Of a stretch of 55,709 bases of DNA, positions 23,945 through 33,502 are shown in pieces. Position numbers and translations under genes: made by a program. The DNA is from Caulobacterales bacterium (GTDB lineage: Bacteria > Pseudomonadota > Alphaproteobacteria > Caulobacterales > Caulobacteraceae): the NCBI GenBank assembly GCA_016183935.1, contig JACPDR010000001.1, positions 1 to 55,709 of the forward strand. Direction: 5' to 3'. Numbering within the stretch: the stretch's first letter is position 1; each line of letters opens with the position of its first letter. Below the pieces are notes generated by a model that did no database searches, was not told where the DNA came from, and was given only the letters and a program-made list of their open reading frames with translations.

Positions 23945-25606
23945 TTATTCCCGCGCCGCCGCGCTCGCGGCCCGCGCCGGACCAAACTCAGAACCCGGTT
24001 TCCAGCCCGGCCAGTCACGGCTGTTGGCCAGATCGCGGCCGATCCACAGGGCGACTTCGAGATCCTCAATCTGGCCCGCCAAGTCCCAGTCGGCCGACCA
24101 TTCGTCGTCGGCCTGATGGTAGCGTTTGGCTCCGTACTCGTCGCGGGCCGCCTCGCGCGGCGCGACCGGCGGGTCGCGGAAGTCTCCGCCGCCCTCGGCG
24201 TAGGCCATCGGCACGCCGCGCTTGGCCAGCGGGAAATGGTCGCTGCGGAAATAGCTGCCCGCGGCGGGGTTGGCGTCCGGCGCGATGTCCCGGCCCTGAC
24301 GGGCGGCCGCGGCGGCCAGCAGTTCGTCCAGTTCGGACTGGCCGTAGCCGATGACCCCCAGGTCCTCGACCCGGCCATAGACGTTCATGGCGTCCATATT
24401 GAAGCCGGCCACGGTGGTTTCCAGCGGCCAGACCGGATTGGCGGCGTAGTATTCCGAACCCAGCAGGCCGCTCTCCTCGGCGGTGAAGCTGATCATCACG
24501 ATCGAGCGCTCGGGGCGCGGCCCGGCGCCCCACACCCGGGCCAGCTCCAGCAGGCCGGCGGTGCCGGTGGCGTTGTCGACGGCGCCGTTGAAGATGGCGT
24601 CGCCGTTGGCGTCCGGCTCGCCCACGCCGATGTGGTCCCAGTGAGCGGTGTAGAGGATGCTTTCATCGGGATGCGTCGTCCCCGGCAGGCGGGCGATGAC
24701 GTTCCGGGTCGTGATCTGGCTGGTGGCCACGTCGAACATGCCGCTGAAGGTCGCGCCCGGCAGTTCGACCGGTCGGAAGTCCCGGCTGCGCGCCTGCGTC
24801 TTCAGGGCCTCGAAATCGAGCCCGGCCCGGCGGAACAGGTCCACCGCCACGTCGCGCTGCACCCAGCTCTCCAACTTGACCCGTTCGGCCGCGGCGTTCT
24901 CGCGCACGATGTCGAACTGCGGCCCGGCCCAGCTGTTGTTGACGGTGGCCCAGCCATACGAGGCCGGCGCGCTCTCGTGCACGATGATCACGCCCGCCGC
25001 GCCCTGCCGCGCCGCCTCCTCGTACTTGTAGGTCCAGCGGCCGTAGTAGGTCATCGCCCGGCCGTTGAAGGTGTTCATCTCGGGTTGTTCGAAGTCGGCG
25101 TCGTTGACCAGCACGACCAGGATCTTGCCGCGCATGTCCTGGCCCTTGAAGTCGTCCCAGTTCCGCTCCGGAGCCTTGATGCCGTAGCCCACGAACACCA
25201 GCGGCGCGTCGGCCAGCATCACGTGATCACCGGGCAGCCGGGTCGAGACCACGATCTGTTCGCCCTGCGTCAGCGGGATGGTCTCCCCGCCGACCTTGAA
25301 CGCGGCGCTGATGTTCGAGGCGGTGAAGCGGTTCAGCGTCACGTCCTGGGTCCAGCCGCCGTTCTCGCCGCCCGGCTGGAAGCCGGCGGCGGCGTACTGT
25401 TCGCTCAGATAGCGGACCGTCATGTCCTCGGCCGGCGTGCCGATGCCGCGCCCCTGGAAGCTGTCGTCCGACAACACCCGCGCGTGTTCGGACAGACGGG
25501 CGGCGTCCAGAGCGGCGGCGGGCGCGGGCGGCGCGCCGGCTGTGGTGGCGCAGGCGGAGATCAGGGCGCCGGCGGCGAGCACGGCGGCGGTCGACAGGAG
25601 ACGCAT
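23945..25606 (-). CDS. M28 family zinc peptidase, lipoprotein
   Basis: 553 residues. Signal sequence MRLLSTAAVLAAGALISAC with lipobox ISAC, so probably lipid-anchored. A PA-type region (FVGYGIKAPERNWDDFKGQD) is followed by M28 ligands: YTAHWDHIG, NGAVDNATGT, TAEESGLLG, NMDAMNV and YFRSDHFPLAKRGVP. ATG 25606 was preferred to GTG 25618. Tandem paralogue of the downstream secreted M28 enzyme, separated by 113 bases; the two share the C-terminal DLANSxDWPGWK motif, which I take as evidence of duplication. Confidence 0.92.
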   Translation of the reverse strand: MRLLSTAAVLAAGALISACATTAGAPPAPAAALDAARLSEHARVLSDDSFQGRGIGTPAEDMTVRYLSEQYAAAGFQPGGENGGWTQDVTLNRFTASNISAAFKVGGETIPLTQGEQIVVSTRLPGDHVMLADAPLVFVGYGIKAPERNWDDFKGQDMRGKILVVLVNDADFEQPEMNTFNGRAMTYYGRWTYKYEEAARQGAAGVIIVHESAPASYGWATVNNSWAGPQFDIVRENAAAERVKLESWVQRDVAVDLFRRAGLDFEALKTQARSRDFRPVELPGATFSGMFDVATSQITTRNVIARLPGTTHPDESILYTAHWDHIGVGEPDANGDAIFNGAVDNATGTAGLLELARVWGAGPRPERSIVMISFTAEESGLLGSEYYAANPVWPLETTVAGFNMDAMNVYGRVEDLGVIGYGQSELDELLAAAAARQGRDIAPDANPAAGSYFRSDHFPLAKRGVPMAYAEGGGDFRDPPVAPREAARDEYGAKRYHQADDEWSADWDLAGQIEDLEVALWIGRDLANSRDWPGWKPGSEFGPARAASAAARE

Positions 25607-25673
25607 GGACAGGAACACCCTCAGCCGGAAAACAACCCGGCCGGACGTTAGGGCGTCGATCTCCGCCTGTCGA

Positions 25674-26255
25674 TCACGGGATGACCGGATCGGCCGCCGG
25701 CCAGCCGGTGTCGCCGCGGCGGCGCAGACGCAACTCGATCACCCTCATCGGCTCGCGGCCCGGCATGACGAAGTCGCCGGTCTCGACCCATTCGCCGTCC
25801 TTGAACACAGTGACGTAGCGCATCTCCCCGCCCCGGGCCGGGGTCGTCCAGCTGAAGCCGTCGGCGGTGGCTTGCAGCGGGAAGTCGGCCGCCTGCCCGT
25901 TGGCGTAGGAGCGCATCACATAGCTGTCGGTCGCGTCGTCCCAGGACACCACGGCGAAGGCGTTGAAGGCGACCGTGCCGTCATCGTTCGTGCTGCGCCC
26001 TTCGATCACCCTGATCGAGCCGCCGAGCATCGGACCGATCCGCTCGGTGTGCGGATGGGTCGAGGTCTGGCCCGGGCCCATCGAGACCGTGGCCTCCCCG
26101 ACCCATTCGCCATCCATCCACGACAGCGTCTGCATCGCCTGCCGCTGCTCCGCCGTCCCCGCCGGCTGCATCGCCTGGGCCGACGCCACCGTCGGAACGG
26201 CGAGCAGGAAACAGGCGGTCAGCGCCGTCATCGAAATCCGCGAACCCCTGGACAT
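25674..26255 (-). CDS. Secreted protein, DUF1579-like
   Basis: 193 residues with signal peptide (about 1-27, ending VASAQA). The mature protein has QTLSWMDGEWVGEATVSM then strands such as RIGPMLGGSIRVIEGRS and AFNAFAVVSWDDATDSYVMRS, the pattern of DUF1579/lipocalin-like beta-barrel proteins. No catalytic residues can be named. It lies upstream of the M28 pair in the same direction, with 67 bases between, and may be transcribed with them. Confidence 0.7.
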   Translation of the reverse strand: MSRGSRISMTALTACFLLAVPTVASAQAMQPAGTAEQRQAMQTLSWMDGEWVGEATVSMGPGQTSTHPHTERIGPMLGGSIRVIEGRSTNDDGTVAFNAFAVVSWDDATDSYVMRSYANGQAADFPLQATADGFSWTTPARGGEMRYVTVFKDGEWVETGDFVMPGREPMRVIELRLRRRGDTGWPAADPVIP

Positions 26256-26321
26256 GGCCTTCCTCCCTATTCGCTTTATATCATAAAGTTCTTTTCCGAT
26301 TCACGCAAGCGCGCACGAAAA

Positions 26322-26349
26322 ACCCGCCGGCGCTGAGGCCCCGGCGGGT
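26322..26349 (-). terminator. Intrinsic terminator after petC
   Basis: On the minus strand a nine-base stem ACCCGCCGG / CCGGCGGGT with a ten-base loop is followed by TTTTTCG. It ends the pet operon, 29 bases past the petC stop. Confidence 0.85.
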
Positions 26350-26378
26350 CGATCGGTCTCGGCTGGAAAGCAGAAAGC

Positions 26379-27254
26379 CTAGTGGGCGACGCCCTTCCAG
26401 ATGCGGCGGTAGCTGACGTAGGTCACGCCGGCGAACAGGACCAGGAAGATCAGCACGCCCATGCCCGACTGCTTGCGCTGGACCTGCTTCGGGTCCGAAG
26501 CCCAGGCGATGAAGGCGGCGACGTCCTTGGCGTACTGGTCCACCGTCTGCGCCGAGCCGTCGTCATAGGTCACCTGACCGTTCTGCAGCGGCGGCGGCAT
26601 GGCGATGAAGCCGCCTGGCGGCACGTGAGCGCCCTCGGCCACGAACGGCGTCAGGTCGCCGGCCATGTAGGGGTTGTAGTACTGGCCCGGCCGGATCTCG
26701 AGGCCCGCCGGGGCGGCGCGATAGCCGGACAGCAGCGAGTAGATGTAGTTGGCCCCGTCGTGGCGCGCCTTGGCCATGACCGACAGGTCCGGCGGCGCCG
26801 CCCCGCCGTTGCCCGCGGCGGCAGCGGTGGCGTTCGGATAGGGGTTGGGGAATTTATCGGCCGGGACAGCGTCGCGCATGATCGCCTCGCCGGTCTCGCT
26901 GTCGATGTCCGGCACCTGGACCTCGGCGGCCAGCACCTTGACGAAGCGGTTCTCGGCCGGATTGACCTGGTGCGCGTCGTAGAAGGGTCCGCCCGGCTCG
27001 GCCAGGGTGCGGAAATGCATCAGGTCCATGCTGTGGCAGGACGCGCAGACCTCGCGGTAGACCTTGTAGCCGCGTTGCAACTGGGCCTGGTCGAAGGTCC
27101 CGAACGGGCCCTCGAAGCTGAAGCCGCCCTTGCGCGGGTGCTCGGCGCCGCCCGAGGCCAGCGCCGGCTGGGCCGCAATCAGCGACAGGCCGGCGGCGGC
27201 GGCGATCAGGACCAGGGTCTTTTTCATCGACTGGATGTTCGTCTTGAGGGTCAT
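26379..27254 (-). CDS. petC: Cytochrome c1 subunit of the bc1 complex
   Basis: Membrane-anchored c-type haem protein that passes electrons from the Rieske centre to soluble or membrane cytochrome c. 291 residues from ATG 27254: signal peptide, YREVCASCHSMDLMHFR (haem-binding CASCH), the axial-ligand region with conserved MPPPL (FIAMPPPLQNG), and a C-terminal membrane anchor (GVLIFLVLFAGVTYVSYRRIW). ATG 27227 (MKKTLVLI) is an equally possible start. Last gene of petABC; nine bases from the petB stop. Confidence 0.95.
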   Translation of the reverse strand: MTLKTNIQSMKKTLVLIAAAAGLSLIAAQPALASGGAEHPRKGGFSFEGPFGTFDQAQLQRGYKVYREVCASCHSMDLMHFRTLAEPGGPFYDAHQVNPAENRFVKVLAAEVQVPDIDSETGEAIMRDAVPADKFPNPYPNATAAAAGNGGAAPPDLSVMAKARHDGANYIYSLLSGYRAAPAGLEIRPGQYYNPYMAGDLTPFVAEGAHVPPGGFIAMPPPLQNGQVTYDDGSAQTVDQYAKDVAAFIAWASDPKQVQRKQSGMGVLIFLVLFAGVTYVSYRRIWKGVAH

Positions 27255-27262
27255 GGTCGCGT

Positions 27263-28591
27263 TCAGCCCTTCTTCTCGGGCGAGGCCGGCGCGGCGGCGG
27301 TCAGGGCGTCCCCGCCCGGCAGAACCGGTTCGGAGATGGTCGCCGGGATCGGCCTCGGGGTCTCGCGCAGGCCGACGATCGGCATCAGCACCAGGAAGAA
27401 CAGGAAGTAGTAGGCCGTCAGCAGCCGGGTCAGCCACAGGTAGCTGTTCACCGCCCCGTCGAAGAGCACGAAGCTGGGCATGCCGGGGACGACGGGCGCG
27501 TCGGGCAGCTGCGCCCCGCACCAGCCAAGACCCATGCCGACCAGCACGAAGATCACGAAGAAGGTCCGCATGGCCGGGCGGTAGCGCATCGAGCGCACCT
27601 TGGACGTATCCAGCCACGGCAGGATGAACAGCACGCCGATGGAGCCGAACATGGCCACCACGCCGCCGAACTTGTCGGGGATGGCGCGCAGGATCGCGTA
27701 GAAGGGCAGCATGTACCATTCGGGCACGATGTGCGCCGGGGTCTGCAGCGGGTTGGCCGGGATGTAGTTGTCGGCGTGGCCCAGGGCGTTCGGCAGGTAG
27801 AAGACGAACACCGCGAACAGGATCAGGAACAGGATGACGGCGAAGCCGTCCTTGACCGTGAAGTACGGGTGGAACGGCACCGTGTCCTTGGCCATCCGGT
27901 CCTTGGGGATCAGGATGCCGACCGGGTTGTTCTGGCCCGCGTGGTGCAGGGCCCACAGGTGCAGGACCACGCAGCCGGCGATGACGAACGGCAGCAGGTA
28001 GTGCAGCGAGAAGAAGCGGTTCAGCGTGGCGTTGTCGATGGCCGGGCCGCCGCGCAGCCAGACCAGGATCGGCTCGCCGACGACCGGGATGGCCCCGATC
28101 AGATTGGTGATCACCTCGGCGCCCCAGAACGACATCTGGCCCCACGGCAGGACGTAGCCGAGGAAGGCGGTGGCGATCATCAGGAAGAAGATCACGCAAC
28201 CGATGATCCAGATCATCTCGCGCGGCGCCTTGTACGAGCCGTAGTACAGCCCGCGCAGCATGTGCAGGTAGACCGCGATGAAGAACATCGAGGCCCCGTT
28301 GGCGTGGGTGTAGCGGATCAGGTCGCCGCCGTTGACGTCACGCATGATCCGCTCGACCGAGGCGAAAGCCATCTCGGTGTTCGGCACATAGTGCATGGCC
28401 AGGATGATGCCCGTGGCGATCTGCACCACGAGGCACAGGGCCAGGATGCCGCCGAAGGTCCACCAGTAGTTGAGGTTCTTCGGGGTCGGCAGCGCCATGT
28501 AGTCGGCGCCGAAGCGGATGATCGGCAGGCGGCTGTCAAACCACTTCTCGATGCCGGTCTTGGGGACGTAGGTGGATTCGTGATCGCTCAT
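27263..28591 (-). CDS. petB: Cytochrome b of the bc1 complex
   Basis: 442-residue integral membrane quinol oxidase core with two b haems. Seen: [29 protein letters not shown] (in parts), the paired haem histidines in [23 protein letters not shown] and [26 protein letters not shown], the Qo-site [14 protein letters not shown], and about eight membrane spans. The C-terminal extra spans (LPDAPVVPG to RETPRPIP) are as in alphaproteobacteria. 17 bases downstream of petA. Confidence 0.97.
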   Translation of the reverse strand: MSDHESTYVPKTGIEKWFDSRLPIIRFGADYMALPTPKNLNYWWTFGGILALCLVVQIATGIILAMHYVPNTEMAFASVERIMRDVNGGDLIRYTHANGASMFFIAVYLHMLRGLYYGSYKAPREMIWIIGCVIFFLMIATAFLGYVLPWGQMSFWGAEVITNLIGAIPVVGEPILVWLRGGPAIDNATLNRFFSLHYLLPFVIAGCVVLHLWALHHAGQNNPVGILIPKDRMAKDTVPFHPYFTVKDGFAVILFLILFAVFVFYLPNALGHADNYIPANPLQTPAHIVPEWYMLPFYAILRAIPDKFGGVVAMFGSIGVLFILPWLDTSKVRSMRYRPAMRTFFVIFVLVGMGLGWCGAQLPDAPVVPGMPSFVLFDGAVNSYLWLTRLLTAYYFLFFLVLMPIVGLRETPRPIPATISEPVLPGGDALTAAAPASPEKKG

Positions 28592-28608
28592 CGTTCTCTT
28601 GCCCGTCC

Positions 28609-29145
28609 TCAGCCGATTTTCACGCGGGTGTCGGACACATAGTCATAGGTCGGCACGACCAGGTTCTTCGGCGCCGGACCTTTCCGGATACGGCCCGAGG
28701 TGTCGTAGTGCGATCCGTGGCAAGGGCAGAACCAGCCGCCGAAATCGCCGGCGCCGAACGTCGGCACGCAGCCCAGGTGGGTGCACGAGCCGATGACGAC
28801 GAGATACTGCTGGTGGCCCGGCTTGACGCGGTCGGCGTCCGCCTGCGGGTCCTTGAGGCCGGCGCGATCGTCGGCGCGGGCGCGCTCGATCTCGGCCGGG
28901 GTGCGATAGCGCACGAACACCGGCTTGCCCTGCCACTTGATGACGACCTGCTGGCCTTCCTGGACCTTGGTCAGGTCGAACTCGATGGTCGACAGCGCCA
29001 GGGTGTCGGCGGCCGGGTTCATCGAATTGACCAGCGGCCACACGGCCATGGCCCCGGCGCCCACCGCCGCGGCGCCGGCCGCGATGTGGATGAAATCTCT
29101 ACGATTGGGATCCTGATAGGTCAGGTCGCCCTGGTCTGCAGCCAC
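28609..29145 (-). CDS. petA: Rieske iron-sulfur subunit of the bc1 complex
   Basis: 178 residues. The N-terminus has a twin-arginine motif ([15 protein letters not shown]) and one membrane anchor, as usual for Rieske proteins exported folded by Tat. The 2Fe-2S ligands are in CTHLGCVP and [10 protein letters not shown] Pro/Ala-rich hinge is followed by the soluble domain. GTG at 29145 is the only start giving the family N-terminus, with GGAG upstream. First gene of the pet operon; its promoter must lie in the 196 bases shared with divergent trmL. Confidence 0.96.
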   Translation of the reverse strand: MAADQGDLTYQDPNRRDFIHIAAGAAAVGAGAMAVWPLVNSMNPAADTLALSTIEFDLTKVQEGQQVVIKWQGKPVFVRYRTPAEIERARADDRAGLKDPQADADRVKPGHQQYLVVIGSCTHLGCVPTFGAGDFGGWFCPCHGSHYDTSGRIRKGPAPKNLVVPTYDYVSDTRVKIG

Positions 29146-29341
29146 CGATTCGTCTCCTGAGCGGTTGGCGGCGTCGCCCTGCGGCGCGCCGTTTCAACGC
29201 TGTCGTTCCTTTAGCGAAATCCCGGCTGACTGGCCCGGCCCGGCTTTGCGGCGCATCGCCGCAAGCTGCTGGCGCTTCATGAGAAACGCTCGCAATTCGA
29301 GCCGCGACAAGCCCCCGGGCCGCGCGTATGAGGGCCTTAGA

Positions 29342-29794
29342 ATGCGTCTCGCCCTTTTTCAACCGGCCATTCCGCAGAACGTCGGCGCCTGCATCCGTCT
29401 GAGCGCCTGTTTCGGCGTGGAACTGCATGTCATCGAGCCGACCGGTTTCCGCTTCGACGACCGGGCGATGAAGCGCGCCGCGCTGGACTACGGCCCCTTG
29501 GGACACATGGTTCGTCATCCCGGCTGGGACGAGTTCCAGCGTGACCGCGGACCCGGGCGGCTGATCCTGTTTACGACGAAAGGGGCGACGCCGCTGAACG
29601 ATTTCCGCCTGGAGGCGGACGACACCCTGCTGTTCGGCAGCGAATCCTCGGGCGCGCCGGATTTCGTGCACGAGGCGGCGGACGCGCGGGTGGTGATCCC
29701 CCTCCGCCCGGGAGCCCGATCGCTGAACCTGTCGGTCAGCGCCGGGATCGCCCTGTGGGAAGGCCTGCGGCAGATCGGCGGCCTGACCGGCTGA
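29342..29794 (+). CDS. trmL: tRNA (cytidine/uridine-2'-O)-methyltransferase TrmL
   Basis: 150-residue SPOUT enzyme that methylates the wobble ribose of tRNA-Leu. Motifs: LFQPAIPQNVGACIRLSACFG (residues 5-25), FGSESSGAPDFVH and LRPGARSLNLSVSAGIALWE, the trefoil-knot signature. The length is normal from the ATG at 29342, although the frame is open further upstream. Convergent with the HWE kinase gene, two bases apart; no terminator is visible between them. Confidence 0.92.
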   Translation: MRLALFQPAIPQNVGACIRLSACFGVELHVIEPTGFRFDDRAMKRAALDYGPLGHMVRHPGWDEFQRDRGPGRLILFTTKGATPLNDFRLEADDTLLFGSESSGAPDFVHEAADARVVIPLRPGARSLNLSVSAGIALWEGLRQIGGLTG

Positions 29795-29796
29795 CG

Positions 29797-30843
29797 TCAG
29801 GCCGGCTTGAGCGGGCCCGCGATGTGGCACCTCAGCCCCTCGGGCGCGAAGTCGAGCGTCACCGAGCCGTGGAATTCGTGCGCCAGCGCGCGTTCCAGCA
29901 TCTGCACGCCGAAGCCACGCCGCGTCGGCGGGCTGACCGGCGGTCCGCCGCGTTCGGTCCAGGTCAGCGACAGCCGGTCGTCCTCGCAAGTCCAGGCGAC
30001 GTCGACCGAGCCGGTCCCGGCCGCCGATAGGGAGCCATGCTTGATGGCGTTGGTGCACAGTTCGTGCAGCGCCATCGACAGGGCCACGGCGGTCTGTGGC
30101 GGCAGGTCGATGTCCGGACCGGTCGCCGTGTAGCAGTCCGGATGGGCGCAGTGCGGGTCCAGCGCCCGCCGGACCAGATCCGTCAGGGGGGCGCCGACCC
30201 AGTTCCGCGACGTCAGGACGTCGTGGGCGGCGGACATGGCGTGAAGCCGGGCCTCGAAGTCGCGCAGCGCGCCCGGCGTGGTGTCGTTCCGGAGGGTCAG
30301 GTGGGCCAGCGACTGCACCACCGCCAGCGTGTTCTTCACCCGGTGGTTCAGCTCGTTGATCATCAGCAGCTGATGCTCTTCCGCCTTCTTCCGCTCCGAG
30401 ATGTCGACCAGCATGTTGATGCCGCCGGTCAGCGCGCCGTCGCGGCCGAACAGGGGCGTCGCATAGGGAATGAAGGGGACGCGCGTTCCATCGGGCCGTT
30501 CGGCCACCGCCTCGTACTCGCCGTGGCTGGGGGTCCGACGGCGCAACGCCAGCGCCATGGGGCATTCGTCGTGCGGCATCGGGGTTCCGTCCGGCTGGAA
30601 CAGCTTCCAGCTGACACACCACGAATCGCTGCCGATCACCGGCTCCCGGCCCGAAAAGACCACGGCGGCCTGGTTGTAGTAGGTGATCCGGCCCTCGGCG
30701 TCGGTGGTGTAGACCGCCGCCGGCAGGGCATCGAGCATGGCCCTCGCCCGGTGCTCGCTCTCTCCCACGGCCAGGCGCTCGATATCAGCGAGCGTGGAGC
30801 CGTCGGGACCACCCTGTGACTCAAGAAATGTGACGACCGACAT
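29797..30843 (-). CDS. PAS-domain HWE-family histidine kinase
   Basis: 348 residues, no membrane span, so cytoplasmic. A PAS fold at about 31-155 (ALPAAVYTTDAEGRITYYNQA) ends in ISERKKAEEH. The kinase core has LNHRVKNTLA with phospho-acceptor H167, then HELCTNAIKHGSL (N-box), and the HWE-type variations in place of classic HATPase motifs. HWE kinases control the general stress response or light/redox responses in alphaproteobacteria. No response regulator is adjacent. ATG 30843 was chosen; the 40-codon upstream extension lies in a promoter-like region. Confidence 0.9.
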   Translation of the reverse strand: MSVVTFLESQGGPDGSTLADIERLAVGESEHRARAMLDALPAAVYTTDAEGRITYYNQAAVVFSGREPVIGSDSWCVSWKLFQPDGTPMPHDECPMALALRRRTPSHGEYEAVAERPDGTRVPFIPYATPLFGRDGALTGGINMLVDISERKKAEEHQLLMINELNHRVKNTLAVVQSLAHLTLRNDTTPGALRDFEARLHAMSAAHDVLTSRNWVGAPLTDLVRRALDPHCAHPDCYTATGPDIDLPPQTAVALSMALHELCTNAIKHGSLSAAGTGSVDVAWTCEDDRLSLTWTERGGPPVSPPTRRGFGVQMLERALAHEFHGSVTLDFAPEGLRCHIAGPLKPA

Positions 30844-30913
30844 ACAGGGTTCCCGACTCAACCGCCTTGAACGGCAGGCTCGCGCGATGGTTCCGGACCA
30901 TCCGGAACACGCG

Positions 30914-32164
30914 TCATTCAGGAGAAACGGCGTCCGGAAGCTTGGCCAGGCTCGGCCGCGCACCGCTCCGACTCGCCGCCACCGCCTCGACCCGGCGCAT
31001 GACGCGCAGCACGTTCTCCCCCGCCAGCTTGCGGATATCGGCCTCGCTCCATCCGTTGGCCATCAGGGCGGCGAGGATGCGCGGATAGGCGTCCACGCCC
31101 TCGACCCCGACGGGCAGGCTGCCCACGCCGTCGAAATCGCCGCCGAGGCCGACATGGTCGATCCCGGCGACGTCGCGGACGTGCTGGATGTGGGCCACGA
31201 CGTCCTCGACCCCGGCGCGCGGGGCCGGATGGGCCGCGATCCACGCCTGCATGCCCACCGTGACAGCGCCCGGGTCGCCCGGATTCAATGATTTCAGCCG
31301 GGCGTCCTCGGCCGAGCGCGCCGCGCCCCAGGCCCGCACCTCTTCATTGATGAAGCCAGGCACGAAGGTGACCATGACCACGCCGCCGTCCTCGGGCAGC
31401 AGACGCAGCACGCTGTCCGGGACGTTGCGCGGATGCGCCGTCACCGCCCGCGCCGACGAGTGGGAGAAGATCACCGGCGCCTCGGATACCCGCATGGCGT
31501 CCAGCATGGTCTCCTCGGAGACATGGCTCAGGTCGACCATCATGCCGAGACGGTTCATCTCGCGGACCACCTCCTCGCCGAACGGATTGAGCCCGCCCCA
31601 CTTCGGCGCGTCGGTGGCGCTGTCGGCCCAGCTCGTCGTCGCCGAATGGGTCAGCGTCATGTAGCGCGCCCCGGCGTCGTGGAACTCGCGCAGCAGGCCC
31701 AGCGAATCGGCGATCGAATAGCCGCCCTCCATGCCGATCAGCGAGGCGATCCGGCCGCGCCGGTGAATGCGCTGGATGTCGTCGGCCGTGGTCGCCAGCT
31801 CGAACACGTCGGGGTAGGCGGCGGCGAGGCGCTTGACCGTGTCGATCTGCTCGAAGGTGGCCTTGGCCGCCTCCACCGGGGTCAGGCTGGCCGGCACATA
31901 GACCGACCAGAACTGGCCGCCCACGCCGCCGGCGCGCAGGCGCGGGATGTCGGTGTGCAGCTCGGTCGAGACGTCGAGGTTGGTGGTCAGGTCGACCGCA
32001 TGCGGATCGTTGCCGTGCTGCTGTCGCAGCGCCCAGGGCAGGTCGTTGTGGCCGTCGATCAGCGGCGTCCGCTCCAGAATGCGCCGCGCCCCGGCCTCGT
32101 CCTGAGCGGCGGCGGGAAACGCCAGCAGCGCGGCGGCGGTGGACAGCAGAACGGCGCGGATCAT
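30914..32164 (-). CDS. Membrane dipeptidase, M19 family, exported
   Basis: 416 residues with signal peptide (about 1-20, ending PAAAQ). Zinc site residues as in renal dipeptidase: DGHNDLPWALR, GMEGGYSI (bridging Glu), VDLSHVSEETM, IFSHSSARAV and GLGGDFDGV. Hydrolyses dipeptides, including D-amino-acid-containing ones. ATG at 32164 has GGGGGAG seven bases upstream; TTG at 32179 is rejected. Monocistronic, 70 bases from the kinase. Confidence 0.9.
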   Translation of the reverse strand: MIRAVLLSTAAALLAFPAAAQDEAGARRILERTPLIDGHNDLPWALRQQHGNDPHAVDLTTNLDVSTELHTDIPRLRAGGVGGQFWSVYVPASLTPVEAAKATFEQIDTVKRLAAAYPDVFELATTADDIQRIHRRGRIASLIGMEGGYSIADSLGLLREFHDAGARYMTLTHSATTSWADSATDAPKWGGLNPFGEEVVREMNRLGMMVDLSHVSEETMLDAMRVSEAPVIFSHSSARAVTAHPRNVPDSVLRLLPEDGGVVMVTFVPGFINEEVRAWGAARSAEDARLKSLNPGDPGAVTVGMQAWIAAHPAPRAGVEDVVAHIQHVRDVAGIDHVGLGGDFDGVGSLPVGVEGVDAYPRILAALMANGWSEADIRKLAGENVLRVMRRVEAVAASRSGARPSLAKLPDAVSPE

Positions 32165-32435
32165 GAGTGACTCCCCCAAAAGCGACGCCGGACAGTGGCA
32201 GAGGACGGCGGCAGGTCAACGGCGGACCGCTGCGCCGCCGCCCGGCCGGCGCGCGCCACGTCGGATTGCTGCGCCGCAAATCCGTCGCCTTCCATCACAA
32301 TCCGGAGACACAAGGCATTGAATTTCCTCAACCAGACCCGCTCGCCAGCGTCATGAGCCCGCCGCAGGGGCCGACGGGTCCATACTCCCCACGCGTCCTC
32401 CGGGACCTCGGGTCTTTGACAATCGAAACGGCGCC

Positions 32436-32469
32436 ACGCCGCCGGTCAGGTTTTCCGACCCGGCGGCGT
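32436..32469. other. GC hairpin before the tandem repeat
   Basis: Perfect ten-base stem ACGCCGCCGG / CCGGCGGCGT with a 14-base pyrimidine-rich loop, followed on the plus strand by TTC. It could be a weak terminator or a leader structure of the hemF transcript. Confidence 0.5.
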
Positions 32470-32472
32470 TTC

Positions 32473-32544
32473 ATGGACGCAGTGGACGCAGTGGACGCAG
32501 TGGACGCAGTGGACGCAGTGGACGGAGTGGACGCTGTGGACCCT
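32473..32544 (+). repeat. Nine-base tandem repeat, eight units (GTGGACGCA)
   Basis: Units from 32473: ATGGACGCA, four exact GTGGACGCA, then GTGGACGGA, GTGGACGCT and GTGGACCCT. Degeneration increases toward hemF, as in slippage-prone minisatellites. It would encode a Val-Asp-Ala run, but the frame carrying it has no other support. It ends 78 bases before the hemF ATG, so copy-number change would alter the leader length. Confidence 0.9.
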
Positions 32545-32622
32545 GTTTTTCCATTTTACCCGGATGGAACTGCGCAAGCGCTCAGGCTTCACCGCCGGGG
32601 ACGGAGCGCCTAGAGGAGCCCC

Positions 32623-33498
32623 ATGACCGACGCCTCCGACTCCCTCGCCCGACAGAAGACCGAGGCCCGCGCCTGGTTCGAGGCCCTGCGCGACCGCATC
32701 CATACCGCCTTCGAGGCGCTGGAGGACCAGGCCTCCGCCGACCTCTTCCCTGGCGAAGCGGGCCGCTTCGTGCGCACCCCCTGGGACCGCGCCGAAGGCG
32801 GCGGCGGGGTGATGGGGATGATGCACGGCCGGCTGTTCGAGAAGGTCGGCGTCCACGTCTCGACCGTGCACGGGAGCTTCCCGGCCGACTATGCGAAGTC
32901 CGTCCCCGGCGCGGCCGAGGATCCGCGCTTCTTCGCCACCGGGATCAGCCTGATCGCCCACCCGGTCAGCCCGCGCATCCCGGCCGTGCACATGAACACC
33001 CGCTTCATCGCCACGACCCAGGGCTGGTTCGGCGGCGGGGCCGACCTGACCCCGGTGCTCGACGTCGACCGGCGCGACGACGCCCCCGACACCGTCGATT
33101 TCCACGCGGCGCTGAAAGCGGCCTGCGACGCGCATGATCCGGCCTGGCACGCGAGGTTCAAGGCGTGGTGCGACGACTACTTCTTCCTGCCCCACCGCAA
33201 CGAGCCGCGCGGCACGGGCGGCATCTTCTACGACCATCTCGACAGCGGCGACCGGGGCCGCGACTTCGCCTTCACCCGCGACGTCGGCGAGGCCTTCCTT
33301 GCGGTTTATCCGGAGATCGTCGCCCGCCGCATGGCCGAGCCGTGGACGGCGGAGGAACGCGAGGAGCAGCTGGTCCGGCGCGGCCGCTACGTCGAGTTCA
33401 ACCTGCTCTACGACCGCGGCACCATGTTCGGGCTCAAGACCGGCGGCAACGTCGAGTCGATCCTCAGTTCGATGCCGCCGGTGGTGAAGTGGCCGTGA
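32623..33498 (+). CDS. hemF: Oxygen-dependent coproporphyrinogen III oxidase HemF
   Basis: Oxidatively decarboxylates coproporphyrinogen III to protoporphyrinogen IX in haem synthesis. 291 residues with family motifs: [103 protein letters not shown] at 32623 is preceded by AGAGGAG at the proper spacing. Supports an aerobic lifestyle together with the bc1 complex. Confidence 0.97.
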   Translation: MTDASDSLARQKTEARAWFEALRDRIHTAFEALEDQASADLFPGEAGRFVRTPWDRAEGGGGVMGMMHGRLFEKVGVHVSTVHGSFPADYAKSVPGAAEDPRFFATGISLIAHPVSPRIPAVHMNTRFIATTQGWFGGGADLTPVLDVDRRDDAPDTVDFHAALKAACDAHDPAWHARFKAWCDDYFFLPHRNEPRGTGGIFYDHLDSGDRGRDFAFTRDVGEAFLAVYPEIVARRMAEPWTAEEREEQLVRRGRYVEFNLLYDRGTMFGLKTGGNVESILSSMPPVVKWP

Positions 33499-33502
33499 AC
33501 GG

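Larger units (their letters stand above)
32165..32622. other. Long intergenic region upstream of hemF
   Basis: 458 bases between divergent genes. It has AT-richer sequence to about 32420, a TTGACA at 32416-32421 without a recognisable -10 at the normal distance, a ten-base GC hairpin (32436-32469) and a nine-base tandem repeat (32473-32544). A 148-codon open frame across it has no coding character and is not called. Confidence 0.6.

Noticed and set aside
32473..32544. Possible CRISPR array
   Set aside because: The units are nine bases long with no spacers and no cas genes nearby; it is a simple tandem repeat.
32167..32613. Protein with a Val-Asp-Ala repeat upstream of hemF
   Set aside because: The frame depends on the nine-base tandem repeat for its open length, has no ribosome binding site, and the flanking codons have no protein character. 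The array is treated as DNA repeat.
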